64,000 bases of DNA, taken from NCBI GenBank assembly GCA_045128275.1, contig JBGVRH010000049.1, positions 1-64,000 on the forward strand, written 5' to 3'. Below, in pieces: positions 57,604 through 64,000 of the stretch. Origin of the DNA: CAMEON01 sp045128275 (GTDB taxonomy: Bacteria; Bacillota; Clostridia; Oscillospirales; CAG-272). A model generated the notes under the pieces. That model was not told where the DNA came from, searched no databases, and saw only the letters and a list, made by a program, of their open reading frames with translations. How positions within the stretch are numbered: position 1 is the first letter of the stretch; each line of letters begins with the position of its first letter. A program made the translations under genes and the position numbers.

Positions 57604-58437
57604 ATGCCTACTATTAAGTATAAGCCTACGACCCCTTCGAGAAGAAATATGTCCGTTCCGGCTTACAGCCAGATCATTACCAAGGACACCCCCGAGAAGA
57701 GCCTGGTCGTTATCAAGAAGAAGCACGCAGGTCGTAACAGCTACGGCCGCATCACTGTCCGTCACCGCGGCGGCGGCAACAAGGTCAAGTACAGAATCAT
57801 CGACTTCAAGCGTCTGGATTCCGCCGCTTGCACCGTGACCGCCATCGAGTACGATCCTAACCGCTCCGCTTTCATCGCACTGCTGGAGAACGAGGCCGGC
57901 GTTAAGAGCTACATCATCGCTCCCGAGGGCCTGAAGGTTGGCGACGTCGTCTCCTCCTCCGCTGAGGCTGACATCAAGGTCGGTAACACCCTGCCCCTGG
58001 CCAACATCCCCGTTGGTACCTTCATTCACAACGTCGAGCTTTACCCCGGTAAGGGCGCTCAGCTCGTCCGCGCTGCCGGTGTGATGGCTCAGCTCATCTC
58101 CAAGGACGGCGGCGTCGCTCAGGTCCGTCTGCCCTCCGGTGAGGTCCGCATCGTCCGTCTGGACTGCAAGGCCACCATCGGTCAGGTCGGCAACTTCGAG
58201 CACAACACCATCAAGGTCGGTAAGGCCGGTAAGACCCGCCATAAGGGCTTCCGTCCCACTGTCCGCGGTTCCGTCATGAACCCCTGCGATCACCCCCACG
58301 GTGGTGGTGAGGGTCGTTCTCCCATCGGTCATCCCGCACCTGTTACCCCTTGGGGTAAGCCCGCTCTGGGTCTGAAGACGAGAAACAAGAAGGCTCGCAC
58401 CGACAAGTTCATCGTCAAGCGCAGAAACGCTAAGTAA
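57604..58437 (+). CDS. rplB: Ribosomal protein L2
   Basis: A 277-aa core 50S protein. The C-terminal MNPCDHPHGGGEGRSPIG with the essential His is present. ATG 57604 follows GGAGG; the frame also opens at a TTG three codons earlier. Length normal. Confidence 0.98.
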   Translation: MPTIKYKPTTPSRRNMSVPAYSQIITKDTPEKSLVVIKKKHAGRNSYGRITVRHRGGGNKVKYRIIDFKRLDSAACTVTAIEYDPNRSAFIALLENEAGVKSYIIAPEGLKVGDVVSSSAEADIKVGNTLPLANIPVGTFIHNVELYPGKGAQLVRAAGVMAQLISKDGGVAQVRLPSGEVRIVRLDCKATIGQVGNFEHNTIKVGKAGKTRHKGFRPTVRGSVMNPCDHPHGGGEGRSPIGHPAPVTPWGKPALGLKTRNKKARTDKFIVKRRNAK

Positions 58438-58451
58438 AGGAGGATATATCA

Positions 58452-58727
58452 ATGAGCAGAAGTAGCAAGAAGGCTCCTTACGTGGAAGCAAAGCTGTTCG
58501 CACGGGTTTGCGCCATGAACGAGAAGCATGAGAAGAAGGTTCTGAAGACTTGGTCCAGAGCCTCCACGATATATCCGGAATTTGTTGGTCACACCATTGC
58601 CGTCCACGACGGTAGAAAGCACGTTCCGGTGTATATCACTGAAGATATGATCGGTCACAAGCTGGGCGAGTTCGCCCTGACCCGCACCTTCAAGGGTCAC
58701 GCCGGCTCCAAGACTTCGAACAAGTAA
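58452..58727 (+). CDS. rpsS: Ribosomal protein S19
   Basis: A 91-aa 30S head protein. Typical SRSSKKAPYVEAKLFARV start and the GHKLGEFALTRTFKGH segment. Behind AAAGGAGG; normal length. Confidence 0.98.
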   Translation: MSRSSKKAPYVEAKLFARVCAMNEKHEKKVLKTWSRASTIYPEFVGHTIAVHDGRKHVPVYITEDMIGHKLGEFALTRTFKGHAGSKTSNK

Positions 58728-58746
58728 TTAAGAGGAGGATATGATA

Positions 58747-59082
58747 ATGCAAGCAGCAGCACATCTGAAGCACGCACGCATCTCTCCTCGCAAGGTCCAG
58801 ATCGTTCTGGATCTGATCAGAGGCAAGGATGCCGACGCCGCTATGGCTATTCTGAAGAACACCCGCCGCGGTGCTTCCGAGTACCTCATCAAGCTCCTGA
58901 AGAGCGCAATCGCCAACGCTGAGAACAACTTCCACATGGATGGTTCCAAGCTGTACGTTTCCGAGTGCTTCGTGACCCCCGGCCCCACCATGAAGCGCCT
59001 CATGCCTCGTGCTAAGGGTAGCGCAGACCGCATCCTGAAGAGAACGAGCCATGTGACCATCGTGGTCGCCGAGAGAGACTAA
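58747..59082 (+). CDS. rplV: Ribosomal protein L22
   Basis: A 111-aa 50S tunnel protein with HARISPRKVQIVLDLIRGKD and the extended hairpin around MKRLMPRAKGSADRI. I prefer ATG 58747, eight bases after GAGGAGG, over ATG 58741, which is too close to it. Confidence 0.97.
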   Translation: MQAAAHLKHARISPRKVQIVLDLIRGKDADAAMAILKNTRRGASEYLIKLLKSAIANAENNFHMDGSKLYVSECFVTPGPTMKRLMPRAKGSADRILKRTSHVTIVVAERD

Positions 59083-59099
59083 GAAAGGAGTAACGGTAA

Positions 59100-59963
59100 A
59101 TGGGACAGAAAGTAAATCCCCACGGTCTTCGCGTGGGTGTCATTAAGAACTGGGACTCCAGATGGTTCGCTAAGGACGAGGTCTTCGGCGATACCCTGGT
59201 CTCCGACTACAACATCCGTAAGTATCTGAAGAAGGCCCTGCAGGACGCCGGCATCCCCAAGATCGAGATCGAGAGAGACAGCCACCGCGTTCGCGTCTTC
59301 GTCCACTGCGCAAAGCCCGGTATGGTTATCGGCCGCGGCGGTGAGCAGATCGACAAGTACAAGAAGGAGCTGGAGGCAATGGTCGGTATGCCTGTCGCCC
59401 TCAATGTCGTTGAGGTTCGTCAGCCCGACATGAACGCTCAGCTCGTGGCCGAGAACATCGCTTCTCAGCTGGAGCGCCGCGTTTCCTTCCGCCGTGCCAT
59501 GAAGATGGCCATCCGCAACACCATGAGAAACGGTGCAAAGGGTATCAAGGTCAACTGCGCAGGCCGTCTGGGCGGCGCCGAGATCGCTCGCTCCGAGCAC
59601 TATCACGAGGGTACCATCCCGCTGCAGACCATCCGCGCTGACATCGACTACGGCTTCTGGGAGGCTAACACCACCTACGGTAAGATCGGTGTCAAGGTTT
59701 GGATCTACAAGGGTGAGATCCTCAACGAGGTGAACCGTCCTGCTCAGGAGAACCGTGGCGACCGCCGCGGCGACCGCAGAAACGGTGACCGTCGCAACGG
59801 TGGCGACCGCCGTCAGGGTGGCGACCGCCGTCAGGGTGGTGACCGCCGTCAGGGTGGTGACCGCCGCAACGGTGGTGACCGCAGAAACGCCGCTCCCGCT
59901 GAGCGCCGTCCTGTGGAGCGCACCCCCAGAACCACTACTCCTAAAGAAGGAGGAGCAAACTAA
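59100..59963 (+). CDS. rpsC: Ribosomal protein S3 with GDRR-repeat C-terminal extension
   Basis: A 287-aa 30S protein of the mRNA entry channel; usual length is 210-235. The KH domain GMVIGRGGEQIDKYKKEL and the C-terminal domain up to WIYKGEILNEVNRP (about 218) are normal. About 70 further residues are a low-complexity Arg/Gly/Asp/Asn tail with units GGDRRQ or GGDRRN repeated about nine times, then a Pro/Thr-rich end. The repeat is also visible at DNA level. The tail is presumably disordered and RNA-binding; effect unknown. Confidence 0.97.
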   Translation: MGQKVNPHGLRVGVIKNWDSRWFAKDEVFGDTLVSDYNIRKYLKKALQDAGIPKIEIERDSHRVRVFVHCAKPGMVIGRGGEQIDKYKKELEAMVGMPVALNVVEVRQPDMNAQLVAENIASQLERRVSFRRAMKMAIRNTMRNGAKGIKVNCAGRLGGAEIARSEHYHEGTIPLQTIRADIDYGFWEANTTYGKIGVKVWIYKGEILNEVNRPAQENRGDRRGDRRNGDRRNGGDRRQGGDRRQGGDRRQGGDRRNGGDRRNAAPAERRPVERTPRTTTPKEGGAN

Positions 59964-60376
59964 TGTTGATGCCTAAGAGAGTTAAGTTCCGTCGCGTTCA
60001 GCGCGGACGCATGAAGGGTAAGGCCTCCCGCGGCACTACCCTGGCCTACGGTAAGTACGGCCTTGTGGCAACCGAGCCCGCTTGGATCTCCAGCGTGCAG
60101 ATCGAGGCAGCCCGTATTGCTATGACCCGTTACATCAAGCGTGGCGGTAAGGTCTGGATCAAGATTTTCCCCGACAAGCCCATCACCGAGAAGCCTGCTG
60201 AGACCCGAATGGGTTCCGGTAAGGGCTCCGTTGAGTACTGGGTCGCAGTCGTGAAGCCCGGCCGCGTTATGTTCGAGATGGACGGCGTCGCTGAGGATGT
60301 GGCTAAGGAGGCTATGCGTCTCGCCGGCCACAAGCTCCCCATCAAGACCAAGTTCATCGTGAAAGAGGAGGCATAA
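59963..60376 (+). CDS. rplP: Ribosomal protein L16
   Basis: A 137-aa 50S protein. Standard LMPKRVKFRRVQRGRMKGKA start and the RMGSGKGSVEYWVAVVKPGR loop. Its ATG overlaps the rpsC stop by one base (TAATG). Confidence 0.98.
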   Translation: MLMPKRVKFRRVQRGRMKGKASRGTTLAYGKYGLVATEPAWISSVQIEAARIAMTRYIKRGGKVWIKIFPDKPITEKPAETRMGSGKGSVEYWVAVVKPGRVMFEMDGVAEDVAKEAMRLAGHKLPIKTKFIVKEEA

Positions 60377-60379
60377 GAG

Positions 60380-60568
60380 ATGCAGGCAAAGGATCTGAGA
60401 AATATGACCGCTGCTGAGCTTGAGACCAAGCTCCAGGAGCTGAAGAAAGAGCTCTTTAACCTCCGCTTCCAGCACGCAGTCAACCAGCTTGAGAACCCCC
60501 ACCAGATCGCCGAGGTCAAGCATGACATCGCTCGCGTGATGACTGTTCTCAACGAGAAGAACGCGTAA
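60380..60568 (+). CDS. rpmC: Ribosomal protein L29
   Basis: A 62-aa two-helix protein at the tunnel exit (LRNMTAAELETKLQELKKELF and NPHQIAEVKHDIARV). Starts three bases after rplP. Confidence 0.97.
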   Translation: MQAKDLRNMTAAELETKLQELKKELFNLRFQHAVNQLENPHQIAEVKHDIARVMTVLNEKNA

Positions 60569-60583
60569 GGAGGAAACAACGCA

Positions 60584-60838
60584 ATGGAAAGAGCACTGAG
60601 AAAGAGCCGCGTTGGTCTGGTCGTCAGCAATAAGATGGACAAGACCATCGTCGTCGCTATCGAGGACAACGTCAAGCACCCCACCTACGGTAAGATCATC
60701 AAGCACACCCTGAAGGTGCACGCTCACGATGAGAACAACGAGTGCGGTATTGGCGACCGCGTCGAGATCATGGAGACCCGCCCCCTCTCTAAGACCAAGA
60801 GATGGAGACTGGTCCAGATCATCGAGAAGGCTAAGTAA
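60584..60838 (+). CDS. rpsQ: Ribosomal protein S17
   Basis: An 84-aa 30S protein with an OB fold; VGLVVSNKMDKTIVVAIE and GDRVEIMETRPLSKTKRWRL are standard. Followed by a 111-base spacer before rplN. Confidence 0.97.
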   Translation: MERALRKSRVGLVVSNKMDKTIVVAIEDNVKHPTYGKIIKHTLKVHAHDENNECGIGDRVEIMETRPLSKTKRWRLVQIIEKAK

Positions 60839-60949
60839 TTAACCCTTCATCAAAATTTCTGCCGAAGGATCGGGCAGGTAAAACATACGGTCGGAATTCG
60901 AATAGTAGGTACGTAGTGGCGTACTGAAACAGTAGGAGGAAAAACAACC

Positions 60950-61318
60950 ATGATTCAGCAGGAATCTCGGATGAAGGTTGCCGACAACACCGGTGCAAAG
61001 GAGCTCCTTTGCATCCGTGTTCTGGGCGGCACCGGTCGTCGTTACGCAAACATCGGCGATGTCGTAGTTTGCGCTGTTAAGAAGGCTGCACCCGGCGGTG
61101 TGGTCAAGAAGGGTGACGTCGTTAAGGCTGTCATCGTCAGAAGCGTGCACGGTGTTCACCGCGCAGACGGCTCTTACATCAAGTTCGATGAGAACGCAGC
61201 CGTCATCATCAAGGAAGACAAGACCCCCAAGGGCACCCGTATCTTTGGGCCTGTCGCAAGAGAGCTCCGCGAGAAGGACTATCTGAAGATCCTCTCCCTG
61301 GCTCCCGAAGTACTGTAA
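60950..61318 (+). CDS. rplN: Ribosomal protein L14
   Basis: A 122-aa 50S protein at the subunit interface. IQQESRMKVADNTGAKELLC start and the GTRIFGPVARELREK signature are intact. Confidence 0.98.
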   Translation: MIQQESRMKVADNTGAKELLCIRVLGGTGRRYANIGDVVVCAVKKAAPGGVVKKGDVVKAVIVRSVHGVHRADGSYIKFDENAAVIIKEDKTPKGTRIFGPVARELREKDYLKILSLAPEVL

Positions 61319-61333
61319 GGAGGTATCGCTGAA

Positions 61334-61651
61334 ATGGCAAAGCTGCATATCAAGAAGGGCGATACCGTCGTGGTTCTCTCCGGTGACGACAAGGGCGTCA
61401 AGGGCGAGGTCATCGCAGTATCCCCCGCTGAGGGTAAGGTCATCGTTAAGGATGCCAACATCATTCACAAGCACGTGAAGCCCCGCCGCCAGGGTGAGAC
61501 CGGCGGTATCGTGGATGCCGAGAGCGCAATCTACGCATCCAAGGTCGCTATCTACTGCCCCAAGTGCGACAAGGGTGTCCGCACCCACGTCGTTGTCGAG
61601 GGCGACAACAAGAGCCGCGTCTGCGCTAAGTGCGGCTACAAGTTCGATTGA
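61334..61651 (+). CDS. rplX: Ribosomal protein L24
   Basis: A 105-aa 50S assembly initiator with KOW motif (GDTVVVLSGDDKGVKGEV). The C-terminus has two CxxC pairs (YCPKCDK and VCAKCGYKFD), so a zinc-binding form is likely. Confidence 0.97.
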   Translation: MAKLHIKKGDTVVVLSGDDKGVKGEVIAVSPAEGKVIVKDANIIHKHVKPRRQGETGGIVDAESAIYASKVAIYCPKCDKGVRTHVVVEGDNKSRVCAKCGYKFD

Positions 61652-61668
61652 GAAAGGAGACAGATATC

Positions 61669-62211
61669 ATGGCAAGAATCAAGGAAATGTATACCAATGA
61701 GATCGCTCCCGCTCTCATGAAGAAGTTCGAGTACAAGAGCGTCATGCAGATCCCCAAGCTGGACAAGATCGTCATCAACGTCGGCGTGGGCGATGCCAGG
61801 GAGAACTCCAAGGCCATCGACGCTGTCATCGCTGACATCTCCGCCATCACCGGTCAGAAGGCTGTCCCCACTTACGCTCGTAAGTCCGTGGCAAACTTCA
61901 AGGTTCGTGAGGGCATGAAGATCGGCGTGAAGGTCACTCTCCGTGGCGAGAAGATGTACGAGTTCGTTGACCGTCTCTTCAACTTCTCCCTCCCCCGCGT
62001 CCGCGACTTCAAGGGTATCAACCCCAACGCTTTCGACGGCCGCGGCAACTACTCCCTCGGTCTGAAGGAGCAGCTGATTTTCCCCGAGATCGAGTACGAC
62101 AAGGTCGAGAAGATCCGCGGTATGGACATCTGCTTCGTGACCACCGCCAACACCGACGAGGAAGCTCGCGAGCTGCTCCGTCTGATGGGCGCACCCTACG
62201 CAAAGGACTAA
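61669..62211 (+). CDS. rplE: Ribosomal protein L5
   Basis: A 180-aa 5S rRNA-binding protein. MQIPKLDKIVINVGVGDA and VTLRGEKMYEFVDRL are standard. ATG 61669 follows AAAGGAG; the longer frame from 61630 overlaps rplX. Confidence 0.98.
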   Translation: MARIKEMYTNEIAPALMKKFEYKSVMQIPKLDKIVINVGVGDARENSKAIDAVIADISAITGQKAVPTYARKSVANFKVREGMKIGVKVTLRGEKMYEFVDRLFNFSLPRVRDFKGINPNAFDGRGNYSLGLKEQLIFPEIEYDKVEKIRGMDICFVTTANTDEEARELLRLMGAPYAKD

Positions 62212-62227
62212 TAGGAGGTAACGGATA

Positions 62228-62413
62228 ATGGCAAAGAAGTCTATGATCAACAAGCAGCAGGCAGAGCCCAAGTTCTCTACCCGCGCTTACAATCGCTGCA
62301 AGATCTGCGGCCGTCCTCACGCTTACCTCCGCAAGTACGGCATCTGCCGTATCTGCTTCCGCGAGCTCGCCTACAAGGGTGAGATCCCCGGCGTGAAGAA
62401 GTCCTCTTGGTAA
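62228..62413 (+). CDS. rpsN: Ribosomal protein S14, zinc type
   Basis: A 61-aa zinc-containing form with CKIC and CRIC pairs (the C+ type, usual in Bacillota). Behind AGGAGG. Confidence 0.97.
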   Translation: MAKKSMINKQQAEPKFSTRAYNRCKICGRPHAYLRKYGICRICFRELAYKGEIPGVKKSSW

Positions 62414-62657
62414 TTCAAGGGTAAAACGAATTACCCCCCACCTGTCCGAAGGCGCAAGGCCTCGGACGGGACCCCCACCTATCGGTAGGAAGACGGGCCG
62501 GATATGGCAAGCTCGCGGAGATGGCGAGACCTACCCCGGCGAGACAGTGTCGGTTGCACGCAATACGGTGCACGCCCGGTCTGCTCTTAACCCCCGATAC
62601 GCCGCCACGCAACGTGGCAGCAAGATAATTGATAACTTGCATTAGGAGGAAAATAAA
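62414..62657 (+). other. Structured 244-base spacer between rpsN and rpsH
   Basis: No gene. CTGTCCGAAGGC / GCCTCGGACGGG (about 62450-62481) forms a strong hairpin, and GTGCAC / GTGCAC-type stems follow near 62554-62575. It ends at the rpsH ribosome site TAGGAGG. Such a spacer is unusual within the spc operon. Confidence 0.55.
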
Positions 62658-63056
62658 ATGCAAATGTCTGATGTTATTGCTGATATGCTCACCAGAATCC
62701 GCAATGCGAATACCGCAAAGCACGCTACTGTTGACATTCCCGCATCCAATATGAAGAAGGCGATCGCCGAGATCCTCACCGAGGAAGGCTACATCAAGGG
62801 CTACACCGTTGTTGACGACGGCAAGCAGGGCACCATCCGCGTGACCCTCAAGTACCTGCCCGGTAAGCAGAAGGTCATCCGCGGCATCAAGCGCGTTTCC
62901 AAGCCCGGTCTGCGTATCTACGCAAGCTGCGAGGATATGCCCAAGGTCATGAACGGTCTGGGTATCGCCATCGTTTCCACCTCTAAGGGTGTTATGACGG
63001 ACAAGAAGGCTCGCTCCCTCAACGTTGGCGGCGAAGTCCTGGCCTTTGTCTGGTAA
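62658..63056 (+). CDS. rpsH: Ribosomal protein S8
   Basis: A 132-aa 30S protein that binds the central domain of 16S rRNA. DVIADMLTRIRNANTAKH start and the closing STSKGVMTDKKARSLNVGGE are typical. Confidence 0.98.
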   Translation: MQMSDVIADMLTRIRNANTAKHATVDIPASNMKKAIAEILTEEGYIKGYTVVDDGKQGTIRVTLKYLPGKQKVIRGIKRVSKPGLRIYASCEDMPKVMNGLGIAIVSTSKGVMTDKKARSLNVGGEVLAFVW

Positions 63057-63077
63057 TTGGACAGGAGGTACAAGAAT

Positions 63078-63701
63078 ATGTCTAGAATTGGTAGAATGCC
63101 TGTGGTTATCCCCGCTGGCGTAACTGTTCAGATTGGTGAAGGCAACCACATCACTGTGAAGGGCCCCCTCGGTACTCTCGAGAGAACCTTCAATGAGAGA
63201 ATGAGCTTCTCCGTTGAAGGCAACGAGGTTCACGTCACCCGTCCCACCGACGAGAAGCAGGACAAGAGCGTTCACGGTCTGTCCCGCGCACTTCTCCAGG
63301 ATATGGTCACCGGTGTTTCCCAGGGCTATCAGAAGATCCTCATGATCATCGGTGTCGGCTACAAGGCCGTCAAGACCGGTAAGACTCTCCAGCTGTTCCT
63401 GGGCCACTCCCTGATGCCCGGAACCGGCCTGCCCCAGGAGAAGTTCATCATGCAGGATACCGACTCCATCAAGCTTGAGGTTCCTTCCGAGGACGAGATC
63501 AAGAAGGCCGGTATCGACAAGCTGACCACCGAGAAGGTCAGCTCCAGCATGATCATCGTGGTCAAGGGTATCGACAAGCAGGAAGTCGGCCAGGTCGCCG
63601 CTGTCATCCGCAGCAAGAGACCCCCCGAGCCCTACCACGGCAAGGGCGTTCGCTACATTGATGAGAACGTTCGCCGCAAGGCCGGTAAGACCGGTAAGTA
63701 A
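63078..63701 (+). CDS. rplF: Ribosomal protein L6 with internal insertion
   Basis: A 207-aa 50S protein; usual length is about 178-182. SRIGRMPVVIPAGV start and the C-terminal GIDKQEVGQVAAVIRSKRPPEPYHGKGVRY (key part GKGVRY) are normal. About 25 extra residues lie in the second domain between the LQLFLGHS strand (about 103) and the MIIVVKGIDK strand (about 155), containing QEKFIMQDTD and DKLTTEKVSS. ATG 63078 follows AGGAGG. Confidence 0.97.
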   Translation: MSRIGRMPVVIPAGVTVQIGEGNHITVKGPLGTLERTFNERMSFSVEGNEVHVTRPTDEKQDKSVHGLSRALLQDMVTGVSQGYQKILMIIGVGYKAVKTGKTLQLFLGHSLMPGTGLPQEKFIMQDTDSIKLEVPSEDEIKKAGIDKLTTEKVSSSMIIVVKGIDKQEVGQVAAVIRSKRPPEPYHGKGVRYIDENVRRKAGKTGK

Positions 63702-63720
63702 TTGAAAGGAGTGGAATGAA

Positions 63721-64000
63721 ATGGTAAGCAAGAAGGATAAAAACCAGGCCAGACTGAAGAGACACATCCGCATCCGCAGCAAGGTCTCCGGCACCGCCGA
63801 GCGTCCCCGTCTGGCTGTGTATCGCTCCAATGCTAACATCAGCGCTCAGATCATCGACGATGTGAAGGGCGTGACCCTCGTTGCCGCTTCTACTTACGGC
63901 GCAGGCTTTGAGGGCAATGGCAGCAACAAGGCTGCCGCAAGAGAAGTCGGCAAGATGATTGCCGAGAAGGCTATCGCACAGGGAATCACCGAGGTCGTGT
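63721..64000 (+). CDS. rplR: Ribosomal protein L18 (truncated by window end)
   Basis: The first 93 codons of a 5S rRNA-binding protein: KDKNQARLKRHIRIRSKV, RPRLAVYRSNANISAQIIDD and the Lys/Ala helix NKAAAREVGKMIAEKA. Starts behind AAAGGAG and runs off the window at 64000. Confidence 0.96.
   Translation, partial: MVSKKDKNQARLKRHIRIRSKVSGTAERPRLAVYRSNANISAQIIDDVKGVTLVAASTYGAGFEGNGSNKAAAREVGKMIAEKAIAQGITEVV

Overview
The window comes from a GC-rich member of the Bacillota, most likely an uncultured gut clostridium (class Clostridia). The reasons are the Gram-positive S10-spc ribosomal protein order with a zinc-type S14, consensus TTGACA-17-TATAAT promoters before many genes, AAGGAGG ribosome binding sites, an L-box (lysine) riboswitch, lipoprotein signal peptides without outer-membrane genes, and the mix of glycoside hydrolases, Opp transport and surface adhesins. 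No contig-specific identification is possible from sequence alone.

Layout. 1-6.5 kb: a palindromic repeat element, a DUF4886 esterase-like gene, a membrane protein, a lysine riboswitch driving an NhaC-type transporter, a small type I toxin with a convergent antisense RNA, an XRE regulator and pyroglutamyl peptidase. 6.5-15.4 kb: a run of minus-strand housekeeping genes (malic enzyme, fumarase, ProA, flavin reductase) with three DUF3592 membrane proteins, a lipoprotein and an AT-rich nuclease-like gene. 15.4-18.4 kb: a five-gene tRNA cluster followed by an AT-rich patch with hairpin arrays, a four-helix-bundle gene, a frameshifted small gene and a lipoprotein. 18.7-28.2 kb: an oligopeptide ABC importer in which several subunits carry large lineage-type insertions. 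28.5-36 kb: a GH123-like hydrolase, a thioester (TQXA) surface adhesin and a secreted SGNH hydrolase. 36-39.4 kb: a radical-SAM RiPP locus (82-aa Cys-containing precursor, membrane-anchored protein, HprK-like kinase, radical SAM/SPASM enzyme, PqqD-like protein). 39.6-43.3 kb: two membrane proteins, another palindromic array, a PHP phosphoesterase, and a second tRNA/hairpin-array/four-helix-bundle unit. 43.4-54.9 kb: a large membrane protein, an XRE regulator with apparent carbohydrate-binding repeats beside a GH36 alpha-galactosidase, a YwaF protein, an M3 metallopeptidase lipoprotein, an iron alcohol dehydrogenase, a WYL-type regulator and a membrane protein. 55.1-64 kb: the S10-spc operon from rpsJ to a truncated rplR.

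How the genes fit together. Peptide use is a theme: the Opp importer, the secreted M3 peptidase and cytosolic pyroglutamyl peptidase could supply amino acids, and the lysine riboswitch/NhaC unit takes up lysine when it is scarce. Sugar capture is served by GH36, GH123-like and SGNH enzymes. The most unusual material is non-coding: two related families of short-hairpin arrays with paired terminal palindromes, one tied twice to a tRNA 3' flank plus a four-helix-bundle gene, and a toxin/antisense pair whose direct repeats recall the enterococcal par locus. The RiPP locus is the best candidate for an undescribed biosynthetic system.
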